Positions 37,322 to 49,131 of a stretch of 64,000 nucleotides of DNA are shown piece by piece. This stretch comes from Gentiana macrophylla (lineage: Eukaryota; Streptophyta; Magnoliopsida; Gentianales; Gentianaceae). Under the pieces are notes generated by a model that was not told the DNA's origin, ran no database searches, and was given only the letters and a program-made list of their open reading frames with translations. Each line of letters starts with the position of its first letter. The stretch's first letter is position 1. The position numbers and the translations under genes were made by a program. The DNA lies in contig CM047806.1 of assembly GCA_026214975.1 (NCBI GenBank), positions 100,371,832 through 100,435,831 of the forward strand. The letters run 5' to 3'.

Positions 37322-37679
37322 TCTACGATAAAGAAAAATTACAAAACAACACAAAACAACACAAAACAACGATACAAATGTGAGTGACAAAACAGTTGAA
37401 AATGAATTAAAACTTGGAAAGCGAAATTAACAAAATAAATAACTACACTATTACCTTATAAAGCTTGAAAAGGTTGAAATTTGGCGGAAAAGATGGAAAT
37501 TTAGCGGAATAAAGTTGAAGCTATCCTTGAAAAATTCCTCAATTTAAATGCAACTTTGAAGAGAGGAATGGAGAATGAAAAAATTTAAGAAGTGGTGTAG
37601 TTTAATGGTGATGTTGTGTGATGATTTGAAGGCAAAAAATTCGAATTGAGGGAAAAGGGAGGCGCGCTGTTTTTAGAAA

Positions 37680-37766
37680 AGAAGAAGAAGAAGAAGAAGG
37701 AGGTCCCGTCCCTTTTTAGGTTTTTAGGTTCGGATCGATCCGAGGTTAGGTCGGATCGATCCGACC

Positions 37767-37800
<34 letters not shown>
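37680..37800. repeat. (GAA)n, palindrome pair and poly(T) run
   Basis: A GAA microsatellite (37680-37700), two CGGATCGATCCG palindromes (37731 and 37752) and a 32-base T-run (37769-37800) lie together between the integrase and the extra ORF. Confidence 0.85.
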
Positions 37801-37805
<5 letters not shown>

Positions 37806-38879
37806 TATTTTTGGTATGATAATCCTTAATTATATCATATAAATAACATATATGATAAAAATAAGTTTTATCATAAAATTTTTTGAAGTCTTAAAACAAA
37901 AATAAACAAAAACTTAATCTAATTCTACTCCCACAATCTTAAATCTTCAAGATTTCTATAATAACGGTCCATTAACCTAATCTTAAGAAATGAGGCGTTG
38001 AATTTTCTCTTTGATCTCCATCGGGATTTTCGGATAACCACCTAATCGTTCCTTTCTTAACAACATTCAAACACTCATCCTGTGATTTGGTTGTGCTTTC
38101 CTACATTTCACTTCATGCTCACTTTTTTCCACGACTTTCTACACCTTCTTAAAAACTTTGCCCTTCTCTTTATCGAACTTCTCGAATTTCCATTACAAAG
38201 TTCTTTTAGTCGATTTCTCTCAACAATTGCTTGTTTTTCTCAAAAGCGAAGCTTATTTTTAAGCGCGACATCTTTATCCAAGCCTAATTTCAAAAGCGAT
38301 ATAAAAATTTCTATTCTATCTAAAAAAGACATCCAGGTTCTTTTAAATACATCCGGTAAAAAGCGAAACTACTTTAAACATAAATAAAACACATAAAAGT
38401 AGAGTAAAGATAGATAGAACACAGTATTCGGTGAGTTTAACTCCACTTGCCTTTCGGTTTCTTGATTTCTCTGCTTTTTACTTTGTCGGAGGATCGATTA
38501 GTAGCATTATTTCTCCGCTTCAGTGTGGTTCCTTCTCCTTCCACAAATAACTTTACTCTATGGCCATTGGCTATAAAAGTTGTATTTCCATCGATTAGTT
38601 CAACGACTCAGTTTGTAAACTCTCGTTACTTTAAATGGACTGTCCATCTTGATTTAAGCTTTCTGGAAATAACTTTAAACGTGAATTGTACAAGAGCACT
38701 CGATCACCTACATGGAACTCACGCCTATAGATTCTCCTATCATGAAAGGATTTCGTGCGTGCGTTCTTGTAGATTCGGCGTTTTCATAAGAATCGAGGCG
38801 GAATTCTTCTAGTTACATCAATTGAAGCAATCTATGATCACCAACGACCTTAGGATCGAAATTCAAAAATTTAATAGCC
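37801..38879 (-). pseudogene. Degenerate region between integrase and extra ORF
   Basis: Minus-strand sequence that should contain the integrase C-terminus. No conserved motif is readable. Longer open frames occur on the plus strand (38082-38387, 38447-38812) but run against the element and have no family match, so they are treated as chance. Confidence 0.45.
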
Positions 38880-39603
38880 CGAGAAGGCTCGGTGTTCTAA
38901 CTCAAGCTGAGGAGATGACAAGACTTACCAAATACTAACTTATAGGAGAACAACCAATTGGTGTTTTAAAAAGCATTCTATATGCCCATAATGCATCGTC
39001 TAGTTTAAGCGCCCGATTTTTCGATTTGAATCCTTGTCTTTTCTACAATTCTTTTGATCTCTCTATTAGACACCTCTGCACGACCCTTTGGTTTGCGGAT
39101 GATAGGGCGTTCTAACTTATGCGTTACACCATATTTTCAATTATCTTGGTAAATGGTCTATTACAAAGTGCGAACCTCTATCACTAATGATAGCCCTCGG
39201 AATGCCATAACGTGTAAATATATTCTTTTAAGAAATCGTATGACAACTTTGGTATCATTAGTGGGAAGAGCTTGACTTCTACCCATTTCAAACATAATCT
39301 ACCATTACTAGAATAAATCTTTTTCCAAAGATATAGGAAATGGTCCCATGAAATCTATACCCCAAACATCAAATAACTCACATTCTAAAATAGGTTGCAT
39401 AGGCATTTCATGTTTTTAGATACATTTCCCCATTTTTGACAAGATTCACAAGATTTGACATATTTATAAGCATCTACATATAGCGTAGGCCAATAAAAAC
39501 CACATTGTAAAACTTTAAAAGCAGTTTTCCATCCTCCATGATGACCTCCTGCCTCACGATCATGACAAAATGATAAGATACTTAGAATTTCATTATCAGG
39601 CAC
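38880..39603 (-). pseudogene. Athila-like integrase (zinc finger and core, broken)
   Basis: The frame 39385-39603 encodes the HHCC zinc-binding region: CHDREAGGHHGGW, then VLQCGFYWPTLYVDAYKYV and CESCQKWGNVS. The spacing matches gypsy integrases, and the GFYWPTL block is typical of Athila. The catalytic core follows to the left with many frame changes and is not readable as one protein. Confidence 0.82.
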
Positions 39604-39730
39604 ACACTTTACGATTATCCCATCCGAACATTTACGGAAAAGATGCAGTTCCTCCCGATAATAAAATTTTAAGTCATAAAAGAATTTCTTTTACATTTGC
39701 CAAGTCAATGAGACGGAATATAATCACGAG

Positions 39731-40214
39731 TTAAGTAATTAATGATATCTCCAAACCAGGTGAAATTTCCTTAGAAGGAATTCTATTCTTTAATAACTGC
39801 ATGGTTGAAGGGGTATCTATTCTAAATAGTTGTTCATCAGGAAATGAATCTTTAATTTCATTCCCTATCTCTTCCTCAGTCTCCATTCTGCTTAGATGAT
39901 CTGCTACTACATTCTCACTTCCCTTCTTATCTTTAATTTCCAAATCGAACTCCTGAAGTAAGAGAATCCATCTAAGAAGACGTGGTTTAGCATCCTTCTT
40001 ACTCAAAAGAATACTTCAAAGTTTGAATGAGTGCAGATACATTATTACCTTAGAACCAACAATATATGATCTAAACTTATCTAAGGCAAAATTTACATAG
40101 CAGTTCCTTTTACGTAGTTGTATAGTTCGGTTGAAATGCAGATTAACGTGTGAGATGCATAGTAAATAGCTTTTAGAATTTTGTTATATCTTTGTCCTAA
40201 AAGCGCTCCTACCG
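39731..40214 (-). pseudogene. Athila-like RNase H region
   Basis: The frame 39731-40006 reads [38 protein letters not shown] and then linker toward integrase. This is the end of the gypsy RNase H domain, where the family has [15 protein letters not shown] and ADHLSR. The N-terminal half is disrupted. Confidence 0.83.
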
Positions 40215-41196
40215 CTAAATCAACGGCATCACACATAATCTCAAGCGGCAAATTCCAATCGGTGCTATTAGCACTGGTGCGATAGTCAATCTCGCTTTTA
40301 AGGTGCGAAAAGCTTCCTTACATTTACTATCGAAGTTAAAAGGTACTTCCTTTTCAAGCAATTGACTTAGAGGCTTTGCTATCTTTGAAAAATCTGCAAT
40401 AAATCTCCTATAAAATCCTGCATGTCCAAGAAATCCTCTTAGAGTCCTTAGATTAGCGGTGGTGGTAATTTTCAATTACTTCAACCTTAGCTTTATCAAC
40501 TTCAATTCTATTTGAGAGATTCTATGGCCTAGAACAATTCCTTACGATACCATTAAATGACATTTTTCCCAATTTAAGACCAAATTGGTATCTTCACAAC
40601 GTTGCAACACTCTTTCTAAGTCGACAAACATTTACCAAAAGAATCTCCGTAAACACTAAAGTCGTCCATAAAAATTTCCAAGAATTTCTCAACCATATCG
40701 GAAAATATAGCCATCATACATCTTTGAAAGCGTGTCGAGGAGCATTACATAAACCAAGCGGCATTCTTTTATACGCAAAAGTTCCATAAGGACAAGTGAA
40801 AGTAGTCTTTTCCCTATCTCCTGCTTGCAATGAAAATCAGTAAATATCACGAATAACCATCTAAAAGCATTAATATTTATGACCACTTAACCGTTCCAAC
40901 ATTTGAACTATGAATGGAAGTGGGTGATGATCTTTCTTAGTATGATCATTTAGTTTCCTAAAATCAATGCACATTCGATATCCTGTAATCTCCTTTGTTG
41001 GAATCCATTCATTTCTATCATTTTCTTTTATTGTGAAACCTCCTTTCTTTGGTACCACTTGAGTTGGACTCACCCATTCACTATCTCGATATAGGAAAAT
41101 TATTCCCATCTCTAATAGCTTAATGACCTCTTTCTTGATAATTAACTCGCAAATTTGGGTTGAGGCGGCGTTGTGGTTGAATACAAGGCTTAGCAT
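40215..41196 (-). pseudogene. Athila-like reverse transcriptase (several frames)
   Basis: From right to left, the frame 40870-41196 gives EVIKLLEMGIIF, SEWVSPTQVVPKKGG, GYRMCIDFRKLN and HPLPFIVQMLERLSGH (RT fingers). The catalytic FMDDFSVYGDSF lies on the minus strand near 40658-40673. The frame 40215-40475 gives TLRGFLGHAGFYRRFIADFS and KPLSQLLEKEVPF, the RT thumb/connection. At least three frame changes separate these parts. All motifs expected for gypsy RT are present, so the breaks may be young or artefactual. Confidence 0.9.
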
Positions 41197-42812
41197 CTTC
41201 CTTGAATTATCTTATGAGCATAAATCTCGGGGCTAATACCTCGAATATCGGCAGCATCCATCCAAAAGCTTTCTTATGCTTTTTCAACATTCTAAGTAAT
41301 TGATCTTCTTGTTGCTCGATTAAAGTTGATGAAATAATAATCGGTAATAGATTATTAGTTTCAAGAAAAGCATATTTCGATTTAAAGGTAATGGTTTCAA
41401 TTCCAGTTCTTTGGCGGATCTTATTGACGATTTAAGGCCCGGTCCTTCTAGTTCTAATTCCAAGTGCTTATGCCATGGTGGTTTAAAGGTAAAACTTTCT
41501 GTATCTAAAGATAGAATTATCTCTTTCATTTCAATGTCTTCCTCATCTTCTTTATAGATAGATAGAGTTAAGCATTCTTCTAATCTATCTTCAAAAGTTG
41601 GTAGCGATTATCATAGAGCGAGAATGAATATCTTACATAAAAGAACATGATTACGATGATGCATAATTCATGGCTTTGAAAATATTGAAAGTAACCGTCT
41701 TCATTGACTCTTAAGATTAATTCTCCTTTACGAACATCGATTAAAGTTCTTCTGTAGCTAGAAATGGGCGACCTAGAATAAGAGGTCTTTGAATAACCGT
41801 CTTCCATTTCCATAACTACAAAGTCCAACTGGAAAATAGAATTTGTCTACTTTAACCAATATGTCCTTTATAATTCCTTTAGGGTACTTAATCGATCTAT
41901 CTGCCATTTGCGAGTCATTTCGATCTTGGTAAGCTTTCCTATGCCTAACTTTCTATAATCCTCATAAGACATGAGATTTATACTCGCTCTAGATCACATA
42001 AGACCTTCTTAAACAGAAATCCTCCAATTTCACACGGAATGGTAAAACTACAGGATCTTTCGAGTTTAGGTGGTAACTTATCTTTTTGCAATTGCGGAAC
42101 ATTCTTCATTTAGGCATACATTCTCATATTCCTCTAATTTTTCTTGTTTGTGAATTTCTTTCAGAAAAATTTCCATAGCGCGAGTATGTTAATCGATTAG
42201 CTTGATAACGGGGATATTAACTTGAATATGACGAAAAGTGTCAAGAAGCGAGCATACTTCTTATCAGTTTTTCCTTTTTGATTTGATCTTTAGGAGGGTA
42301 AGGTAAAGATTCTAAATCTATGACCTTTGGCTCCTTTATCGATTTCTCTTTTCCTTTTCCTTAAACCTTTGAGTATTACTCGATCGCCATATTTCGAGTT
42401 CTTGGATTCTTTCTTTTAAATTGTTCCACTGAATCAATCTCTACTTGATTCCCTTCATTTCTTCCTGTTTTCATTCTTGTTTCCATTTTCTTCCATTCTA
42501 ATATGTTCTTTAAATAAAGTCCTTAAATCTTTATCCATGGGATCTTCGAAATTCTAGGGATTTTTACCCAATTTTCCTTCTCACTTTCGGGTTCGAACTT
42601 TTATTTCTTTTCAAGAAGTTGTCTATAATTTCTTCTTCCTCATCTCAGAAAATTCAAGTTCATCTTTAGTTTTATCATTCTTACCATCTAAGTCATCTTC
42701 TACTTCATTATTCCCAAAGCTTTCAACTCCTTTACTTCCACTTGAGCTTCCTACTTCTCGTAACTACAACATTTACCTCTCTTGGGTTCCTTTCGGTGTT
42801 ACTTGGTAATCC
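41197..42812 (-). pseudogene. Athila-like protease region and pol linker
   Basis: The frame 41580-41828 contains SPISSYRRTLIDVRKGELIL, corresponding to the Athila block after the aspartic protease (family form GRPFLATARTLIDV). The protease active-site triad is not readable. The remainder toward gag is rich in Lys/Glu codons with many frame changes. Confidence 0.65.
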
Positions 42813-44298
42813 TCACAGAGTCTGCTTGTTATTACGTTCACCTTCCCTACTCAAATGATCTTCCATATTCCTTAATGAGGCTTCTATCGTTCTCATCCTG
42901 GTATCATGTCCACTCATAGATGTTTTCATTGAACTCATGTCCTTAGTAGTTGTACCAATAGAAGTCACCATTGTTTCTATATTTTTAGCTTGAGTAGATA
43001 CTACACCCATCATATTTTCCATTAGTTTTTCCCATTTTTCAACTCCTTACTGCGGGTTGAGTTGAACTTTGAGTTCTTGGTATACTTTGAGTGGTATGTT
43101 GAGGATAGGATCTAGGTAATGATGGCAAATTACGATTAGGCGTGTTTTCTTGATAAACTTGATTATTATTCATATTCTATATGGAGGCTGGATCGGCGGT
43201 TGTCCTTGCTTGCTAGGGTTTTGGACCATCGATAAGTAGGGTGATCTCTTCTAATAGCATTGAGCGAGTTTGAGTAAGCATTGTTTAAATTTCTATCTTT
43301 CTTTGAAGAAAACTCACCTCCTCTCTTGAGTATCACATCGGTTCTTCAATCCCTAGTGGTATTTTATCTGATTCGAATATTCGGTTGGTGTACTATTTTA
43401 CGAACTTTGGTTCTTATTACATTGTAATCCATCAAATTTCCTACTCAAATTTTCTAAATGTGCTAGAACTTCCGTGTTAGGCGTGCATTCTCCTGCAAAA
43501 GCTACTTTTCTAGTGCTAGAACCGGTTTCCCACATTACATTATTTTTGGAAATCTTTTCTATAGCATCGTAAACTAATTGAGCTTCACTCATCATTAAAG
43601 AACCACCACATGCATGATCTACATCGGCCGTGAATCTTTTCTTAATTCTGACGAGAAAAGTTGAATTTGCATGTCTAAGGAATAACCATGGTCGGGACAA
43701 GCTCTTAACAATTTTTAAATCTTTCCCAGGCATTCCTAGTGTTTCTTGAGATCCTTGTCTAAAATTAGCAACCTCGACTTTTAATTCCAAATTCCGTCCG
43801 AGGAGTGAAGTATTGTTTGAAAATTCAGTTTGAATCTCCTCCCAACTTGTAAGTGAATGATGCGGAAGAGACATAAACCAATCTCGGGCTCGTCCTTTTA
43901 GAAAAAAAAAACATAGTCATCCTTGTTAATTCCTTGTGAGCACCTTGACTTTTGGTTTATTGCACAGTTCTTCAAAAGATAGAGATGATGATGCGGATCT
44001 TCATCATCTTCTCTCTAGGAATTGGGCTCTTGTGTCAATCAAACCAAAAGATGAGATTTAATCTCAAAATTATTCGCTCCTTCATTAGGTAAAAGTATGG
44101 GATTATTAGTCGATTTCTTCTTATGGTTTGGTCACAAATAGGTCTTGGGTTTGGCGGATTATTACGATTATTACGGTTCCGATTACGATTATCTCTATTA
44201 TTATTATTTTGATTATTATTAGGGTTAACGGGGTTTTGTCCATGCCCTTGAGCATGATCTAGCCTTTGTTCGTTTGTTTCATCACTAGCGTCGACCAT
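42813..44298 (-). pseudogene. Athila-like gag
   Basis: It begins at an ATG (44298) with an Asn/Arg-rich N-terminus. The frame 43398-43874 carries the gag core: MSLPHHSLTSWEEIQTEF, ADVDHACGGSLMMSEAQLVY and VMWETGSSTRK. These match the RNWLNSLPPNSI...W and VDAAAGGALM positions of Athila gag. The frame 42813-43022 is a C-terminal piece. A zinc knuckle is not seen. Several frame changes interrupt the protein. Confidence 0.8.
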
Positions 44299-44616
44299 TT
44301 TAGTATTTACGTTTGAAGATGATTAAATCGAGATTTCACGACTAGTATGACCACGTTTTCTCTCTACTCTTAGCGCGCCTTTCGTAAGTGTTTATGTCGG
44401 GCTTATAAGGAGTGAGTGGGGCCTTACCATACGGTCATCAACTAACGAAAATAGAAAATAACACGAAATTGATAGTAGCAAAATTTGGTAACTTACCTAT
44501 AAGGTAAGTACCAGCGAAAATAAAATTAGAAATGAGATAAGAAAAGTGTTGACTTATTCTCGAGAATTTTGAGCTAATACAAGTAGTAACCATAGACACA
44601 AAAAAGAAATTAGCGT

Positions 44617-44637
44617 CGTTCCCGGCAGCGGCGCCGA
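44617..44637 (-). promoter_or_regulatory. Primer-binding site of the Athila-like element
   Basis: On the minus strand TCGGCGCCGCTGCCGGGAAC lies a few bases inside the 5' LTR. It resembles TGGCGCCGTTGCCGGGGA, the tRNA-Asp complement used by Athila/Tat elements, with a few mismatches. Confidence 0.8.
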
Positions 44638-44643
44638 GGAAAG

Positions 44644-46590
44644 CGACGTGGCCTTTTCTAGTGCTAATACCGAGTCCTTAACCGGCGATTGTATCGGGTC
44701 AAATCAGTAGTGCTAGTATGGTGAGTCGAGTATCGTATCCTCGAGGAACTTTGTAATTCTTCTAAGTGTGGTTAAACACCAAAGAAGTTTATTATTAACT
44801 CAATCTAAATCTCGATTTTATATACGGATAACTAATAACTTAAAATAAAATAAATGCATAAATTAAAATTTATTCTAATATAATATATATAGATATATAA
44901 ATATATATAGATATGCATAAGTTACAAAATATATATATAGATATAAATATATAGATGCCAAATATATTTTTAGAGAACTAGCCAAAGTTTATATAATTGA
45001 TTTATCACGATCTTTTCGATTGAATGGAATGTGCTCGATCTTTCTTTTTATATTAGGTTAATTGAGTAAATGAAACGGTGCACTCTAAGGTTAACAATTC
45101 CTCCTCACACTAGCGTCTGAAAATTGTCATATGTCCATTGTCATCGGTCCAAATCCACAAGCTATTACGGTTTTTACGAGCGAGGTCCGAAGTGCGATTC
45201 TACCTTTGAATAAAAGGAGTCATTCCGTTCGTCAAGCGGTCAATTTTATTAAAAGGCTCCGGTTGTCAAAGCCGGGCGATTCAACTTTCGGTTTAAGTTT
45301 CAATTAAGCGATGAGTTAACATTATTACGATCTTGAGTACAAATTTTAATAAGATTTATCTTTTTAGGACAAATCTGCCCCCGAATAGGAAACTGGATTC
45401 CGTTGTCACGTTTTCACTCGGCCAATTTTTACCCTCCGGTTTTTCTATTAACGAGTTCATAACTTAATTACGAGGTGTCAATTCATAATTAGATTATGAA
45501 TTCTTTCAAGTCAAACTTTATTAATAGAAAAAGATTCAATTAGCTCAATTTTATTCAATTTTACTTAGACAACATTCCTTTACCGAAAAGATCGAAATAA
45601 AGCGATTACATAACTTTGGCTAGTTATTAGATTTAGCCTACTAACATTATACGAAAAGATAAAAACAAACATAATAAACATAAATACTTTAGAAATTTTA
45701 CCCGTTACAACGATTGAATCGGAAGATGTATTCTTCCGGATGCTACATCAACTTCAACAACTTCGATCTTACGGAAATTTCTTGAGCATTACAACGATAC
45801 TACTTATTTATGGCTTAAGGCCTATATATATACATACTACTACTACTAAAACAAAGGTAAAGAGATATATTTGGTACCCCTTTATACCTGCAATCTTGCC
45901 TTATTTATAGGCAAATTTTCCACTTGCGGATCGATCCGAGAATGGGCGGATCGATCCGGGAATAAAAATCTTATCCCAGGATATTCTCTGCAGGCTACAT
46001 GCTTTGGTCTAATCATGATGTCTCCTCGGATCGATCCGAGGTAAATCGGATCGATCCGGATAGATTTTTCTCAATCTTAATCCGAAACTTGATAAAATCA
46101 TAACTTGAGCTCTGGATCTCCAAATGACATAATTCAAGATCGTTGGAAAGCTCTTGAGGAGATCTATAACTTCCATGAAGACTTCTTTTTCAGAAAATGC
46201 CTTTTACTGGGCCATTTGTTCGTTGAAAATATAACTTGATCTGGCGTCACGAACCATTGATCCTTTGAACTTTAAATCTCGTGGCATTCCTTTATTCCTT
46301 CAAAAGATATGATTTTACTCCATAAAATGTCGTCACTCTAGGTCTTGGTTTACCTAAGGTCTGTAAAATACCAAAAATACCCACGTGAATCGACCACGAC
46401 ACTCAGGTTATTAACCGGTACAAAATTTATAACTTTTTATCATTTTTACTAGATTTTTATAGTATTTAGATTTATTCATAGCTATTAATATTTTATAAGA
46501 TTATCGTTATATTTTATTATATTTTATATAAAAAGAGTCGATAACGTATATAAAACATCGTAATTTTTATCATATAAATGTTATACATCA
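44644..46590 (-). mobile_element. 5' LTR of the Athila-like element
   Basis: It has the same length (1947 bp) and order as the 3' LTR, with palindromes at 45927, 45947, 46027 and 46047. Its inner end reads CG where the 3' LTR has CA (minus strand). The outer end joins ATATC of the LINE. Confidence 0.93.
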
Positions 46591-48010
46591 ATATCCCAGC
46601 TACGCCAGTGCATCTTACGTTTAGAGTCGGTATCCCACCAGAAGAAGCATCGAATATACTTTTCAATCTCCCGCACTAGCGTGACAGGGACCTTGAAGCA
46701 CTGCATAATAAAAGTAGGTATAGCTTGCAAACTTGACTTGATCATGATCTCCTTGCCCACCGGGGAGAGAAGCTTGTCCTTCCAACCAGATAATTTCTTC
46801 CACACCTTCTCGCGGAGGAAATCGAATACCTTCCGCTTGTTTCGCCCTGTGACAAAAGGCATGCCCAAATACTTGTCCGTTCCATCACCAATAGGGATTT
46901 GGAGAGTATCCGATATCTGCTCGTGATCTTCTAGAGGGATATCCCTACTGAAATATAAACTAGATTTGTGAAAATTGATAGCCTGACCCAAGAGTGCCTC
47001 ATACTGAGCGAAAATATCCAATAAAGTCTCCAGCACCGCATCCTCGTATTCAAAGAACAACATACTGTCATCCGCGAAGAGTAAATGGGAAACCTGAACC
47101 TGCGTCTGCCCGCCAAAGAAGATGCCCCGTAACAACCCCACTCGTGTGGCCCGGTCCAATAAAGCAGTTAGGCCCTCTGCACATATAATAAATAGGAAAG
47201 GAGACAAAGGGTCACCCTGCCGAATTCCACGTGACGGTACAATCAGGGGCCCCGGTCTACCATTAACCAAGGCATGATAGGTGACTGATGACACACACCA
47301 ACGGACCAAGTCAATAAAAGCCCCAGGAAAACGCATCTGATGCATGACCCCCCAAAGATAGCTCAACTCCACCCGATCAAAAGCCTTGGCCATATCAAGT
47401 TTAATCGCCGCATGATTATGACAGCCCTGATCACCCACCTTCATGGAATGGAAAGCCTCAAAAGCAACAATGGCATTATCATTGATCAGCCTGTCTGAGA
47501 CAAAGGCACTCTGCTTACCGGATATGACATCATTAATCACTAGTTTCAATCTATTCACGATAACAAGAGAGAGAAGTTTATATGTCGAATTACAGAGCGC
47601 AATAGGTCGCAACTCGGTAACTCGAGTAGGAGACGCCACCTTAGGTACAAGTGTAATGTAAGTTTCACACAGCGAGCCTAGGTCCATCCCTTCATTGAGA
47701 ACCGCCAAAATAACCTGCAAAACCTCGCACCAATCACCGCGCCAAGATTTACGAAGGAAAGAACATGCATACCATCAGGGCCTGGGGACTTCCTCCTGGG
47801 GAGTTCTTGAGTGCCCTAAGGACCTCCTCCTCCATGTAAGGCTCATTCAGACGCTGTATCTGGAGGTTAGACAGAATAGAGAATTCCATTCCCTCAAAGT
47901 CTTGTTGTGGCGGTCGCGACAATGTGAAGATACTCGTAAAGTACCTGCAAACCACCCCCTCAAGTTGCCTCTGCTCAGTAACCGCCTCACCGTGTTCATT
48001 AAACATTTGC
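46591..48010 (-). pseudogene. LINE (L1 type), segment 1 of 3: reverse transcriptase
   Basis: The minus-strand frame 46596-47720 is a long uninterrupted RT. Motifs in order are TLVPKVASPTRVTELRPIAL, QSAFVSDRLINDNAI, IKLDMAKAFDRVELSYLW, RGIRQGDPLSPFLFIICAEG, the catalytic FADD in HLLFADDSMLF, and YLGMPFVTGRNK. Upstream, 47720-48010 continues in another frame (EGVVCRYFTSIFTL, VLRALKNSPGGSPQ). No endonuclease is present, so the LINE is 5'-truncated, at 48010. The right target duplication CTATAAAAAATTGTT (48011-48025) matches 27832-27847. The Athila element cuts the frame at 46595. Confidence 0.93.
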
Positions 48011-48159
48011 CTATAAAAAATTGTTAATTGGAACACAATTAAAATATAGCAAAACGGAAAAGTATCTACTATAGTACTTTTGTCATATTTTTGTAGGTTT
48101 TCTTTTTTGTCAAAAGCATTCTTTTCTTTATGATACGAAAGGTTCTCACACACATTTTC

Positions 48160-48274
48160 TCTTTTTAGGATACGAAATGTTTTCACACATATTTATCCTA
48201 AACAGGGCTCGAATCTTGATCTCCTATCAGGGTATGACCAAATAAAACCAGACCGCTTAATTGCCGAGTGAGAT
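48160..48274 (-). mobile_element. tRNA-derived SINE, probable
   Basis: The minus strand reads CTCACTCGGCAATTAAGCGG (box-A-like), about 40 bases later AAGATTCGAGCCC (box-B-like), then a 3' part ending TTTCGTATCCTAAAAA. That 3' end resembles the SINE at 57081-57193 (TTTCGTATCCGTAAAAAA), so both may belong to one family. The tail segment is partly duplicated at 48125-48160. No target duplication was found. Confidence 0.55.
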
Positions 48275-48587
48275 CTTTTTTACCAAATAAAGTTATGTTT
48301 ATGTCATTTTAGTCAATTCAAAAATTAAATACAATCCGAGTCAAATAGTAAAACAGAATTATTTACATCCCTCGAATTTACCCTACATCACTATACATTC
48401 CCAACACATCTAAATTAATTTCTTTTTTAAAAAAGTCTGATTGTTGAGTCTGAATTTTAAAATATCAATTTATTTACACAAAAAAGTACCAATTTATATT
48501 GTAATACATGATGTGTGTGGAATACATGATGTGTGTGGAACATTAAGATGAAAACATCAGGACTACCTTTCCGAAAGGAAAAAAAAA

Positions 48588-48972
48588 TGGAAAATTAGGG
48601 ATAAGACAAAATCTGGAATATTTTTAAGAATACGACAACTTCATATTTTTATAGGAGAAGAACAATGCGTAATTTTATAAGCGGTAGAACAAACAGTGAA
48701 TCCAGAAAATCGATGAATCTTAAAAATGAATCCCAAAATCGTGAATTTAATGATGAATTTTGATAATGAATCCCTAAAATCGGTGAATCTCGATGATGAA
48801 TTTTGAAAATTAGTGAATTTAAATGATGAATTTGGCGATTAATTTAAATGATGAATTTGAACACAAGTGAATTTATTGATGAATAAATAGTTTTGTCGCT
48901 TTATCTGCAAAGTTTCAAAACTGTCCCCTCTACTCAATTGATGAAATATTTATGTCATTCTCCTCATTCCCC
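48588..48972. mobile_element. MITE family 1, copy A
   Basis: 385 bp starting TGGAAAATTAGGGATAA and ending TCCTCATTCCCC, homologous along its length to copies B and C. The ends are imperfect inverted repeats. The interior is built from GTGAATTT-like words, here often GATGAATTT. Flanks are A-runs on both sides, compatible with an A-rich 9-bp target duplication. Confidence 0.75.
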
Positions 48973-49131
48973 AAAAAAAAAAAAAAAAAGGTACTACTTG
49001 CACATGCACCTCAGTTTGGCCCAAGTTTACTACACCAAAATTACTGTACATCTCCAAAACCCAGAAAACCCTCTAACAAATTTAAAGCCACCACCACCTT
49101 CTACGGCCCAACACCTTTACGCGGCGGAGCA

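Larger units (their letters stand above)
30869..46590 (-). mobile_element. Athila-like Ty3/gypsy LTR retrotransposon, complete but degenerate
   Basis: A 15,722-bp element inserted in the LINE with target duplication ATATC (30864-30868, 46591-46595). Both LTRs are 1947 bp. In minus orientation the order is 5' LTR, a primer-binding site resembling tRNA-Asp, gag, protease, RT, RNase H, integrase, a long 3' region with an extra ORF, a polypurine tract, and 3' LTR. Gag and pol signatures (TLIDVRKGELILRV; EITGYRMCIDFRKLNDHTKKD) place it in the Athila lineage. Many frame changes interrupt every domain. The noncoding part carries 14 copies of a GGATCGATCC palindrome. Confidence 0.93.

Noticed and set aside
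38082..38812. Two plus-strand frames of 101 and 121 codons inside the Athila element
   Set aside because: They run against the element's coding strand across the degraded integrase end and match no family I know.
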